Below, one piece after another: positions 32,864 to 41,672 of a stretch of 51,484 nucleotides of DNA. The notes beneath the pieces were generated by a model that ran no database searches, had not been told where the DNA came from, and worked only from the letters and a program-made list of their open reading frames with translations. A program made the translations under genes and the position numbers. Each line of letters opens with the position of its first letter. Within the stretch, counting starts at the first letter, position 1. Where the stretch lies: assembly GCA_025463305.1 (NCBI GenBank), contig JAOBWK010000110.1:1-51484 (forward strand). Direction: 5' to 3'. The stretch comes from Ilumatobacteraceae bacterium. GTDB taxonomy: Bacteria > Actinomycetota > Acidimicrobiia > Acidimicrobiales > Ilumatobacteraceae.

Positions 32864-33349
32864 ATGGGTCGAAAGGCACGCGCCGACATCAGGGTCGGAT
32901 CCAGGCGCCGTCGCGCCCCCGACGACGACGCCGGGTTCACGCTGGTCGAGATCATCATGGCCATCGTCATCATGACGATCATCGCGGTGCCGACGATGAA
33001 CGCCGTGATCACCTCGATCCGTGCCGACACCGAGAACGGCAACCTCGCCGACGTCCAGACCGTCCTCCAGAACGCCGTCGACCAGATCAACCGGGCCCCG
33101 AAGGGCTGCGACTACACGCAGTACGCCCAGGCCGCCGCAGTCACCCAGGGCTGGAAGGCGTCGCAGGTGACGGTCAGCCAGCAGCACTACGTCGCCGGGG
33201 TGACGCCCGACCTCAACGGCACGTGGACCGCCAATGCCTGTGACGGCACGTCGCCGACGGCGCTGCTCGTGCAGATGGTGACGATCACGGTCGCGAGCCC
33301 CGACGCCAAGATCCAGAAGACCCTGCAGGTGGTGAAGAGCGATGTCTGA
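32864..33349 (+). CDS. type IV pseudopilin (PulI/PulJ-like minor pilin)
   Basis: 161 residues from ATG 32864 (ATG 32828 is also possible). A basic leader ends in DDAG/FTLVEIIMAIVIMTI, placing cleavage at Gly24/Phe25 with Glu29 at +5. One long hydrophobic helix and a small C-terminal domain with two cysteines follow. The 8-bp overlap with the next gene makes it the first cistron of a three-gene pseudopilin operon. Assembly needs PilD, PilB and PilC homologues, which are not in the window. Confidence 0.8.
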   Translation: MGRKARADIRVGSRRRRAPDDDAGFTLVEIIMAIVIMTIIAVPTMNAVITSIRADTENGNLADVQTVLQNAVDQINRAPKGCDYTQYAQAAAVTQGWKASQVTVSQQHYVAGVTPDLNGTWTANACDGTSPTALLVQMVTITVASPDAKIQKTLQVVKSDV

Positions 33350-36044
33350 CGTCACGTCCACACGCGGACCGGCCACGCGACGTGCCGACGGTGGTTTCAC
33401 GCTGATCGAGCTCCTCGTCGCGATCGTGCTCACCGGTGTGCTGACGACAGCGCTGGCCAGCGCGATCACCGTCATCGTCCGTCAGCAGGCCACGATCGCC
33501 GGCCGGTTGAACAACGCCCGCTCCGAGAACGGCGTCGGCTTCTGGGTTCCCGCCGACCTCGCCTCGGCCGACAGCGCCGTCGACACCAACCCGCTCAGCA
33601 GCGCGTGCTTCGGCACCTGCCCGACGAACGCCAACGTCGGCGGCTCGAACGCGTTCCTCGTGACGTGGACGTCGCTCGTGCCCAACGCCGGCGGTACCGC
33701 CTCCGTGACGCGATCGACCCGTGTGTCCTACCGCTACGCGCTGGTCGGCAACGAGTACCAGCTCATTCGCGTCGAGTGCGATCAGCAGGAGGGCGTCGTC
33801 ACCTGCAGCACCGCGGTCGTCCTCCACCGGCTGAGCGGACCACCCGACGGATCGACGTTCGTGGCCGGCAGTGCCGTGCCCGACACCATCATCAAGGTCA
33901 CAGCGCCGTACGTGCCGGGCACCAGCAACGCCGCCACCACGACGTCGAAGAACGGCCAGCGCGTCATCGTGTCCGTCAACGGCGGCGGCTCATCGGCGGG
34001 CGTCGGCGGCGGTACCCAGCAGATCAGCCTCAGCGCGAGCGGCACCGACCGATCCACCATCGATCCGGCCAGCACGCAAGGTGCGCCCACGTTCGTGGCC
34101 GTTCGTTCGCGGTGCGGCGGCGCGCTCACGCTCGTCATCGATGAGTCGGCCTCGATCGCCGCCTCCGACTTCGCGCAGGTCAAGACAGCGGTGCAGACGT
34201 TCGTCAGCATGTTCGCCGGCACGCCGATCAAGATGACCATCATCCCGTTCGACACCTATGCGAGCGTGCTCGGGGCCACCGGCTGGACGACGCAGTACAA
34301 CATGCTCAACCAGACCGACGTCGACGCGCTGCTGGCGCTCGTCAACACCGGGCTGCAGTCGTTCACCGGTCCGCTGAACGTCAACAATCGTGGCGGTACC
34401 AATTGGGAAGACGCCCTCTACCGCACGTTCTATGCCGCCGACGGCACGGTGGCCCAGAACCTGCCCGGCACCGTGGTGTTTTTCACCGACGGTGTGCCGA
34501 CGTTCGACCGGCTGGCCTACAAGACAAGCACGGCGGCGGCGACACCACCGGCTGCGCTGCCCGGCTATCCCACCTCGAACGGCTCGTCCTTCAACCAGCA
34601 GGCCTTCTACCGGGCGAACCTGATCGCCGCGGCGTTCCGGGACTCGACGAGGATGATCGGCGTGGGTGTCGGAACGTCGATCGACGATCCGCAGACATGG
34701 ATCGACAGCGTCCCCGGCTACCACTACAGCTACTCGCACAGCTACCACTACGAGCCGGTCAACCGGTACTACCACATCGAGAAGGGCTTCGGCGTCGCCA
34801 CGATGGCGCGGGGCTACCACATCGAGGTGAAGTCCGGCTCCACCTGGGCCACCGATCCCAGCGCCACGTCGAGCACAGCGCTCAACTCGACGCACCGGGT
34901 CCGCTTCACGGCCCCCTTCAGCTTCTTCAGGACGGTGACCGGCTCCGCAAACGCCACCGCGGATCAGGCCACCAGCTGGACATCCTACGAATCGCCGGCG
35001 GTCACGAACCTCTCGAAGTGGCAGACGCAGAACGTGGCTGCGAACGTCTCCACCGACGGCACCGACGGTTGGACGGACACCCGCACCTACACGGGTCAGG
35101 CGTACTGGGAGATCAAGACCGACGCGACGGCAGCCACGGCGCCCCAATCGGGGTCGAACCCCGTGCTCCGGGTGAAGTTCACCGCGCCGTACTCCTTCGC
35201 CAAGGCGGTCACGCCGACGGCCAACCCGACCACCGACGGCGCGACGGCGTGGACCACCGTCACCACGACGACCACGAACCAGGCGTTGTTCAACACCCAG
35301 GACAACGGTGGTGACACGACCGACAGCTCCGACGGCTGGACGTCGACGAAGGTGTACACCTCGCCGTTCACGCTGGCCGACACGGACACCGTCGGATCCG
35401 GCTACAACTCGAACGATCCCGCGTGGTCGAGGACGAAGCAGTACAGCCAGCCCTACACCGCGTACGACGCGAGTTCCGCGGTCACCGAGTCCGTCACGAG
35501 CGACAAGATCCTCAGCCGGCTGATCTCGGACTCCGACACGGGAGTGCGTGCCACCACCGACGGCCAAGTGCCGGCGAACTACACCAACCCCCTGACCGCG
35601 AACATGTACATCCTCCCGCAGTGGGACCAGTTCGCCGGAGCCTTGAAGGCGATCGCGCTCTCGCAGTGCGGCGGCACGCTCACGTTGCAGACCCGCGTCG
35701 GCACCGTGGCGGCGGCCGATCCGTTCACCTACCAGCGGAGCGCGATCACCAGCTCGACCGGGGCCGTCCTGCCGACCGACAACGGTCAGGTGACCACCAC
35801 CAAGTCCAGCACCAGCGGCACGTTCGACTTCACGGTCGCGGACGGCACCTACGTCACCGTCGACATCCAGCCGTCGAACTTCGCGAATCTCACGGGCTAC
35901 ACGGCCGGGGTCTGGTCGTGCACCGCCGGCGGCGTGACACGCACGTTCACACCGCTGCCCATCACGGGTACTTCGTGGACGGGCATCCGGGTCAAGGTCG
36001 GCGCCAACGAAGCGGTCTCGTGCATCCAGACGGTGAGCCGATGA
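33342..36044 (+). CDS. giant pseudopilin carrying a von Willebrand A domain
   Basis: 900 residues. The prepilin signal DGG/FTLIELLVAIVLTG (cut at Gly18/Phe19, Glu23) and a PulJ-like region (about 19-240) come first. Then comes a VWA domain (about 258-450) with an intact MIDAS: Asp267-x-Ser269-x-Ser271, Thr353 and Asp383. A Tyr/His-rich insert (about 457-490) and a long Thr/Ser-rich beta region to the end follow. VWA domains in pili bind host or surface ligands through a metal. Ordinary pseudopilins are 150-300 residues, so this is probably a pilus-tip adhesin. Confidence 0.85.
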   Translation: MSDVTSTRGPATRRADGGFTLIELLVAIVLTGVLTTALASAITVIVRQQATIAGRLNNARSENGVGFWVPADLASADSAVDTNPLSSACFGTCPTNANVGGSNAFLVTWTSLVPNAGGTASVTRSTRVSYRYALVGNEYQLIRVECDQQEGVVTCSTAVVLHRLSGPPDGSTFVAGSAVPDTIIKVTAPYVPGTSNAATTTSKNGQRVIVSVNGGGSSAGVGGGTQQISLSASGTDRSTIDPASTQGAPTFVAVRSRCGGALTLVIDESASIAASDFAQVKTAVQTFVSMFAGTPIKMTIIPFDTYASVLGATGWTTQYNMLNQTDVDALLALVNTGLQSFTGPLNVNNRGGTNWEDALYRTFYAADGTVAQNLPGTVVFFTDGVPTFDRLAYKTSTAAATPPAALPGYPTSNGSSFNQQAFYRANLIAAAFRDSTRMIGVGVGTSIDDPQTWIDSVPGYHYSYSHSYHYEPVNRYYHIEKGFGVATMARGYHIEVKSGSTWATDPSATSSTALNSTHRVRFTAPFSFFRTVTGSANATADQATSWTSYESPAVTNLSKWQTQNVAANVSTDGTDGWTDTRTYTGQAYWEIKTDATAATAPQSGSNPVLRVKFTAPYSFAKAVTPTANPTTDGATAWTTVTTTTTNQALFNTQDNGGDTTDSSDGWTSTKVYTSPFTLADTDTVGSGYNSNDPAWSRTKQYSQPYTAYDASSAVTESVTSDKILSRLISDSDTGVRATTDGQVPANYTNPLTANMYILPQWDQFAGALKAIALSQCGGTLTLQTRVGTVAAADPFTYQRSAITSSTGAVLPTDNGQVTTTKSSTSGTFDFTVADGTYVTVDIQPSNFANLTGYTAGVWSCTAGGVTRTFTPLPITGTSWTGIRVKVGANEAVSCIQTVSR

Positions 36045-37564
36045 AGCCGAGACTGCCGAAGCCCGGGCCGAAGCGCACATCGGTCAGCGGTGGGGAGCCG
36101 GTACGCGACGAGGGAGCCGTGCTGATCCTCGCCCTGGTGACCATCATCATCGCGACGCTGATCGTCATCCCTGTGCTCAAGTACGCGACGGCGGTCACGC
36201 GTGCGAGCCGTGTGGTGGACCAGCGGGTGCAGCGCCTCGAGGCCGTCAAGGCCGGTCTGCGCACGGCCCTGGCCAACCCGACCGGGCTGTTCACCACATG
36301 CGGCGCCGCATACGCCGGCGTGAACAACGGACGCATCCTCGCCGGGCCACAGCTCACCGTTCCGGTGCAGACGACGTGCTACCTGATGAACCAGAACTTC
36401 ACCGAGGACCCCACCAAGCGCCCGCTCGGGCTGGCCGCCGTGCAGGTGGGCGCAACGTTGCCGAGCACGTTCACCAGCACCGTCCCGGCACGCACCGACC
36501 TCTACGGCGGTACGGGCGCCGACCCGACCACCTGGCGCACGACCAACGCGAGCGTCACCCGCGCCCAGGGCACGATCTGGACCCCGAACCTGCCCGGCCA
36601 CGCCTACCTCAGCCACCGTTCGCCGACGCCGTACACGATGACGAGCGACGCCGGCACGTCGTGCCTGGTCTACTTCCCGGGCTCGTACGTCGACCCGATC
36701 ACCATCAACGGGCCGACACCCGTCTACTTTACGTCGGGCGTGTACTACTTCGAGAACACGGTCACCATCAGCGGCAGCGCGAACGTGGTGGTCGGCGCCG
36801 GCTCCACCACCGGATGCATCGGCGACCAGGTGGCGGCGTTCAACGACGCCGCACCGACGGACAACAACGTGACCGGGTTCGGCGCGACGTTCGTGTTCGG
36901 CATGACCGGCCGGTTCGTGGTCAACAACACGACGGCGGGCACCGGCCCGAGCGTGGTCTTCAATCAGCGCTTCGTCGATCCGAGCGACACCAAGGACCTC
37001 CCGTCGGCCAGCGTCAACATCATGTCGGTGAACGGTGAGCTGCCGAACTCCGACATCACCCAGACGCTCACGGACCTGACCCGCACCGGCCTGTTGTCGG
37101 TGCCGCTCTCGATCGTGCCGACCACCGGCACCTCGTTCGGTCCGGCGACGGCGGACCACTATCGCCCGTCGACCCTCGTGCCACCCGACCCAGCCATCGT
37201 CCCGGCGCCGCCCGACACCAGCCCCATCGTCGAGATCACCCTGACCGGTCCGACGCCCGTGACGGTGACGGTGCCCGGCTACGTCGACGTCCCACAGGGT
37301 CGCTTCCTGATCTCGATCCCCGCCGGCTCCGGGTTCGGCACCACCTCGAACATCACCTTCGCCGGCGGTGTTCTGGCGCGGACCATCGAGGTCCCCGGCG
37401 ACACAGCGTCGTCGTTCGCGGTCGGCATCGCCTCCGTGGTGAGCCAGCTCGTGCTGCGGATCAAGACCGTGACGACGTCGGGCACGCCGGTGGTCACGTC
37501 GAACGCGGTCGTGCAGGTCAACCAGAACGGCGCCTACGCGATCAACAACTGGAGCGTGGGCTGA
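36041..37564 (+). CDS. PilX-like pilus-associated protein
   Basis: 507 residues. A basic leader and DEGAVLILALVTIIIATLIV (about 23-42) resemble the PilX N-terminal domain rather than the GFTLxE signal. The rest is a beta-rich region with a few cysteines and a run of turns such as VYFTSGVYYFENTVTISGSA, suggesting a beta-helix. It overlaps the VWA pseudopilin gene (ATGA). PilX proteins are minor pilus components that help present tip adhesins. Confidence 0.7.
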   Translation: MKPRLPKPGPKRTSVSGGEPVRDEGAVLILALVTIIIATLIVIPVLKYATAVTRASRVVDQRVQRLEAVKAGLRTALANPTGLFTTCGAAYAGVNNGRILAGPQLTVPVQTTCYLMNQNFTEDPTKRPLGLAAVQVGATLPSTFTSTVPARTDLYGGTGADPTTWRTTNASVTRAQGTIWTPNLPGHAYLSHRSPTPYTMTSDAGTSCLVYFPGSYVDPITINGPTPVYFTSGVYYFENTVTISGSANVVVGAGSTTGCIGDQVAAFNDAAPTDNNVTGFGATFVFGMTGRFVVNNTTAGTGPSVVFNQRFVDPSDTKDLPSASVNIMSVNGELPNSDITQTLTDLTRTGLLSVPLSIVPTTGTSFGPATADHYRPSTLVPPDPAIVPAPPDTSPIVEITLTGPTPVTVTVPGYVDVPQGRFLISIPAGSGFGTTSNITFAGGVLARTIEVPGDTASSFAVGIASVVSQLVLRIKTVTTSGTPVVTSNAVVQVNQNGAYAINNWSVG

Positions 37565-37594
37565 CGTCCGACGCTCCGAGGCGTCAGCGGGGGA

Positions 37595-37600
37595 TACCGT
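37595..37600 (+). promoter_or_regulatory. -10 box, leaderless
   Basis: TACCGT ends 7 nt before GTG 37608. Leaderless initiation suits this gene, because the start codon must be followed directly by the catalytic Cys codon. Confidence 0.5.
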
Positions 37601-37607
37601 TCCTGGC

Positions 37608-38333
37608 GTGTGCGGCCGCTTCGTCTCGACCAACTCCGCCGAGGAGATCGCCAACTACTTCGGTGCCGCGGCGGATGCCGAGACGCCGCCGGAGAACTTC
37701 AACGTCGCACCGACGAACGACGTGCTGGCTGTCGTCAACAGCAACAGCTCGAAGAGCTCGGGGGCCGAGCGGGCGGTCCGCGCGTTCCACTGGGGCCTCG
37801 TACCGGTCTGGGCCAAGGACGCGAAGATCGCCTCGTCGATGATCAACGCCCGGTCGGAGACCATCGCCGAGAAGGCCGCGTTCAAGGGCGTCTTCAAGAA
37901 GTACCGGTGCATCATTCCGATGGACGGGTTCTACGAGTGGCAGGCGGCCACCGCCGACAGCCCGGTGAACGCCAAGGGCAAGCCGGTGAAGCAGCCGATG
38001 TTCATCCACCGCGTCGATGGCGAGCCGCTCGCCGTCGCCGGGCTGTGGAGCGCGTGGCGCCCGAAGGACAGCGCTCCGGACACACCGTGGCTGCACACCT
38101 GCACCGTGATCACGACGTCGGCCAACAACACGATGGCGCCGGTGCACGACCGGATGCCGGTGATCCTGCCGCCGGGGTTGTGGGCACAGTGGCTCGACCC
38201 CACGGAGAGCGACCTCGATGCGTTGCTGGCGATGTTGGTGCCGTCGCCCGACTCGCTGCTGACGATGCACAAGGTCTCGACCGACGTGAACAGCGTGCGC
38301 AACAACGGTGCGGAGCTGATCGCTCCGGTCTGA
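37608..38333 (+). CDS. SRAP (YedK/HMCES) abasic-site crosslinking protein
   Basis: 241 residues. After methionine removal, Cys2 of VCGRF becomes the N-terminal nucleophile that crosslinks to abasic sites in single-stranded DNA. The other active-site elements are present: the Asn in MINARSET, the Glu in MDGFYEWQ and the His in APVHDRMP. It protects replication forks from strand breaks. It stands alone and is unrelated to the upstream pili genes. Confidence 0.92.
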   Translation: MCGRFVSTNSAEEIANYFGAAADAETPPENFNVAPTNDVLAVVNSNSSKSSGAERAVRAFHWGLVPVWAKDAKIASSMINARSETIAEKAAFKGVFKKYRCIIPMDGFYEWQAATADSPVNAKGKPVKQPMFIHRVDGEPLAVAGLWSAWRPKDSAPDTPWLHTCTVITTSANNTMAPVHDRMPVILPPGLWAQWLDPTESDLDALLAMLVPSPDSLLTMHKVSTDVNSVRNNGAELIAPV

Positions 38334-38354
38334 CGGGTCAGGCGTCGAGGTCGG

Positions 38355-39257
38355 TCAGGCGTAGAGCTCGAACAGCTGGCGGATCGCCTTGGCCTGGCCG
38401 CCGGTGGTGCTGGACATCACCGCGATGGGGGTGACGCCGATGTCGTGCCAGCCCTGCAGCCGCTCGCGGACGACCGCTGGTGAGCCGCTGATGGTGCAGT
38501 CGTCGAGCCAACGGTTCGTCATCGCCGCAGTCGCACCTTGGCGATCGCCGGCGGCGAGCGCCGTCTCGATGGCGTCCATCTCCTCGGTGTACCCCGCGGC
38601 GCGCCAGTAGTTCCGGTAGTTCGGCCGCACGAGGTAGCCGGAGAGCGTTCGCCGGTGAATGGCCCGCGCCGCGTCGAGGTCCTCGTCGATCACCGTCGGC
38701 ACCATGTTCGACAGCGGCATCGCCTCACAACGATCGGCCGGGATGCGCGCCACCTGGGTGGGCGTGTACGACTGGGAGGCGTTGGCCCAGATCGCGCCGT
38801 CGCCGATCTCGACGGCGAGATCGAACATCCTGTCGCGCAACGCCGCGAGCCAGATCGGGGGCATCACCTCGGCGCCGCGCCGGGCCGTGCGGATCGCGGC
38901 GACGTAGTCGCGCACGTCGGACAGCGGCTTGCCCGTCGACACGCCCATCCGGTCGAGCATCGAGGTGTGGCTCACACCGAGGCCGAGGCGGAACCGGCCG
39001 CCGCTGACCTCGTGGATGTGGCCCGCCGACGCGGCCACCGCCGAGGGGTGGGCGACGTAGATCGGATGGATCGACGTCCAGAACGGGATCCGCTGCGTCA
39101 CGTGGGCGAGCGACGTGCACATCGCCAGGTTGCCGCCGACACCGGGCACCGCGAGCCCGGCGAACCCGCGCTCGTCGGCCTCGGTGGCAAGGGCGAGGAT
39201 CGAGGCGCGCTTGGTGGCCGATCCGATCACGGCGAGCGCCGGCAGCTGCGCGCTCAT
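38355..39257 (-). CDS. LLM-class (luciferase-like) flavin-dependent oxidoreductase
   Basis: 300 residues: LALATEADERGFAGLAVPGV, a central SGGRFRLGLGVSHTSML, GAIWANASQSYTPTQVARIP and the end VVRERLQGWHDIGVTPIAVM, all typical of luciferase-like monooxygenases or F420-dependent dehydrogenases. Its ATG overlaps the stop of the proline-racemase-like gene, so both likely act in one pathway. FMN or F420 as cofactor cannot be decided. Confidence 0.8.
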   Translation of the reverse strand: MSAQLPALAVIGSATKRASILALATEADERGFAGLAVPGVGGNLAMCTSLAHVTQRIPFWTSIHPIYVAHPSAVAASAGHIHEVSGGRFRLGLGVSHTSMLDRMGVSTGKPLSDVRDYVAAIRTARRGAEVMPPIWLAALRDRMFDLAVEIGDGAIWANASQSYTPTQVARIPADRCEAMPLSNMVPTVIDEDLDAARAIHRRTLSGYLVRPNYRNYWRAAGYTEEMDAIETALAAGDRQGATAAMTNRWLDDCTISGSPAVVRERLQGWHDIGVTPIAVMSSTTGGQAKAIRQLFELYA

Positions 39258-40333
39258 CAGACGCCGAACGTGTTCCCGAGGTTGGTGCTGTTGTGCTGGT
39301 CGATCACCATCGACGTGCCCCACGCATCGTTGACGACGTAGCCGTGCGGGTACGGATCGGTGGGGTCGAGCACGTAGTTGCTGAACCCGGTGATCCACGC
39401 GCTGCCGCGCACCGTCGGCCGGATCGCCGGCCGGCCGCCGATCGTGGTCTCGCCGCGGATGGTGCCGTAGAAGCGCGATCCGATGATCGACTCGTGGATC
39501 AGGCCCTCGCCGACCTTCAGCTGACCCTTGGCGTGCAGCACGGCCATGCGCGCGCACGTGCCGGTGCCCGTGGGGCTGCGGTCGGAGCGCCCGGGGGAGC
39601 AGATGCACGTGTTGCGCACCGGCTGGTCGGCGCTGACGAACGGCTCGTTGAGCTGGACGATGCTGACGCCGTTGATGTCGGGGTTCTCGGGGTGGACGAC
39701 GTCGAACTGCTCGCGTGCCGCCTCGCGGATCCGCTCGCCGACCTCGCCGAGCTCCTTGGCCTGATCGGGGGCGATGCGCATGCCGAGCGACGTGACGTCG
39801 ACGATGCCGTAGAACATCCCGCCGTAGGCCACCGAGACGTTCACCGTGCCGAGGCCGGGCACCTCCAACGGGGCGTCGAGCCGATCGACGAAGCACGGAA
39901 CGTTGGCGATCTCCACCGAGACGCACTTGCCGTCACGGCACTGCGCGGTGACCTCCACGACGCCTCCGGGCATGTCGAGCCGGAGCACCGTGACGGGCTC
40001 CTCCATCGGCACCATCCCGGTCTCGAGCAAGACGGTGGCGATGCACATCGTGTTCGAGCCGCTCATCGGCACGTACTCGGTGGGCTCCATGATGATGGCG
40101 CCGGCGTGGCAGCCGGGCGTCTTGGGCGGGACGATGATGTTGACGTGGCGGGTGACGCTGCCGCGTGGCTCGCAGATCAGGAAGCGGCGGATCTCATCGT
40201 GCTCGCGCTCCATCGTCTGCATCATCTCGAAGACCGTGTCGCCCTTCGGCGGGAGGATGCCACCGACCACGACGTCGCCGACCTCACCCTCGGCATGGCA
40301 TCCGACGACGGAGATCATTCGCTGTGCTCGCAT
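39257..40333 (-). CDS. proline racemase superfamily protein with Ser/Thr in place of both catalytic Cys
   Basis: 358 residues of the proline racemase/hydroxyproline epimerase fold. Site 1 reads PMSGSNTMC, where racemases have MCGHGT, so Ser91 replaces the Cys. Site 2 reads DRSPTGTGTC, where racemases have SPCGTGT, so Thr255 replaces the Cys, with Cys260 nearby. Cys-Cys, Ser-Cys and Cys-Thr pairs are known for racemases, epimerases and dehydratases; Ser-Thr is not a standard pair. A dehydratase or other lyase is possible. ATG 40333 is chosen because TACCGT ends 6 nt before it. Confidence 0.8.
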   Translation of the reverse strand: MRAQRMISVVGCHAEGEVGDVVVGGILPPKGDTVFEMMQTMEREHDEIRRFLICEPRGSVTRHVNIIVPPKTPGCHAGAIIMEPTEYVPMSGSNTMCIATVLLETGMVPMEEPVTVLRLDMPGGVVEVTAQCRDGKCVSVEIANVPCFVDRLDAPLEVPGLGTVNVSVAYGGMFYGIVDVTSLGMRIAPDQAKELGEVGERIREAAREQFDVVHPENPDINGVSIVQLNEPFVSADQPVRNTCICSPGRSDRSPTGTGTCARMAVLHAKGQLKVGEGLIHESIIGSRFYGTIRGETTIGGRPAIRPTVRGSAWITGFSNYVLDPTDPYPHGYVVNDAWGTSMVIDQHNSTNLGNTFGV

Positions 40334-40339
40334 CGTCGC

Positions 40340-40345
40340 ACGGTA
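40340..40345 (-). promoter_or_regulatory. -10 box, leaderless, for the proline-racemase-like operon
   Basis: TACCGT on the minus strand ends 6 nt before ATG 40333. Confidence 0.5.
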
Positions 40346-40403
40346 CAACGCCTCGGCGGCCCTGCGCCGAGATCGCCCTCAGCAGGCCGGTCTGGCTGGC
40401 AGA

Positions 40404-40409
40404 TAGGGT
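40404..40409 (+). promoter_or_regulatory. -10 box, leaderless, for pimA
   Basis: TAGGGT ends 6 nt before GTG 40416. Confidence 0.45.
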
Positions 40410-40415
40410 CGCGGG

Positions 40416-41624
40416 GTGCAGCCGCAGCCAGGGACCAAGCTGCGGACGAAGCTGCGCATCGGCATCATCTGCCCATACAGCCTCACCATCCCCGGCGGCG
40501 TGCAGGAGCAGGTGATGGGCTTGGCCCGCGAGCTGCGCCGGATGGGCCACGAGGCACGAGTGCTCGGCCCGTGCGACGGCCCGCCGCCGGCGAGCTTCGT
40601 CAGCCCGCTCGGCAACAGCCTCCCCACCGCATCGAACGGATCGATCGCGCCGATCGCGCCGGATCCGTCCGCGCAGTTCCGCACGATCCGGCTGCTGATG
40701 GAGGAGGACTTCGACATCCTCCACCTGCACGAGCCGCTGGCGCCCGGCCCGACCGAGACCGCGCTGTTCCTGCACCCGGTGCCGATCGTGGCCACGTTCC
40801 ACGCCGCCGGGGTGTCGAACGGGTACCGATACCTCAACGCGCCGCTCGGCAGGCTCGCCGAGCACATCGCCGTGCGCGTCGCCGTCAGCAACGACGCCCT
40901 CGAGCACATCCGCAGCAGCTTCGGCGGCGAGTACGAGGTGCTGTTCAACGGGCTCGAGCTCCCGCGCTACCGCAACGCGGCCGCCCGGCCACTCGACGGT
41001 CGGACCATCTTCTTCTGCGGTCGACATGAGGAGCGCAAGGGGCTCGAGGTCCTGCTGGCGGCGTTTGCCGAGCTGCCCGACGACGTGCGCCTGCTCATCG
41101 GCAGCGACGGTCCCGACACGAAGCGGTTGAAGGCCTCTGTGGGCAACCACCCGCGCATCGAATGGCTCGGACGGTTGACCGACGCGGACAAGATCGCTTA
41201 CCTGCGCGGCGCATCCGTGTTCTGTGCCCCCTCGCTGCGCGGGGAATCGTTCGGCGTGGTGCTGATCGAGGCGATGGCGGCGAACACGCCCATCGTCGCC
41301 AGCTCACTCCACGGGTACAAGAACGTGGCCACCGACGGGGTCGACGCCCTGCTGTCCGAGCCGGGCGATGTCGCCGCCCTGACGGCGGCATTGCGGCGCG
41401 TGCTGGACGACGACGCCCTCGCCGACCGCCTCCGCGAGGCCGGACAGCGCCGCGCCGAGGACTTCAGCATGACCACGCTGGCCGAGGCGTACGTGGCCAT
41501 CTACGAGCGGCTGATCGCCGATCGCCTCGCACGACGCGCCCACCGGGGAGCGATCGAGGAGCGGAGGGGGTCACGCTGGAGGCGAGTCGTCGCCCGTATG
41601 ATGCACGCAGTACCTGGTGGTTGA
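40416..41624 (+). CDS. pimA: GT4 glycosyltransferase, PimA-like mannosyltransferase
   Basis: 402 residues with a GT-B fold. The N-lobe is RIGIICPYSLTIPGGVQEQV with the acceptor loop HLHEPLAPGPTE. The C-lobe has FFCGRHEERKGLEVLLAAF and the donor site APSLRGESFGVVLIEAMAAN (EX7E). These match PimA, which adds the first mannose to phosphatidylinositol from GDP-mannose at the inner membrane face. The neighbourhood (pdxS, pdxT, yebC, ruvCAB) is that of actinobacterial pimA. A basic tail extends the C-terminus. Confidence 0.85.
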   Translation: MQPQPGTKLRTKLRIGIICPYSLTIPGGVQEQVMGLARELRRMGHEARVLGPCDGPPPASFVSPLGNSLPTASNGSIAPIAPDPSAQFRTIRLLMEEDFDILHLHEPLAPGPTETALFLHPVPIVATFHAAGVSNGYRYLNAPLGRLAEHIAVRVAVSNDALEHIRSSFGGEYEVLFNGLELPRYRNAAARPLDGRTIFFCGRHEERKGLEVLLAAFAELPDDVRLLIGSDGPDTKRLKASVGNHPRIEWLGRLTDADKIAYLRGASVFCAPSLRGESFGVVLIEAMAANTPIVASSLHGYKNVATDGVDALLSEPGDVAALTAALRRVLDDDALADRLREAGQRRAEDFSMTTLAEAYVAIYERLIADRLARRAHRGAIEERRGSRWRRVVARMMHAVPGG

Positions 41625-41672
41625 ACCGCCAGTTCCCATTCCGCCCCATCACCCACGATCGAAGGAGGATCA

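Noticed and set aside
33990..36080. About 700-codon minus-strand frame opposite the VWA pseudopilin
   Set aside because: Shadow frame with no recognisable motif, whereas the plus strand has a prepilin signal and MIDAS.
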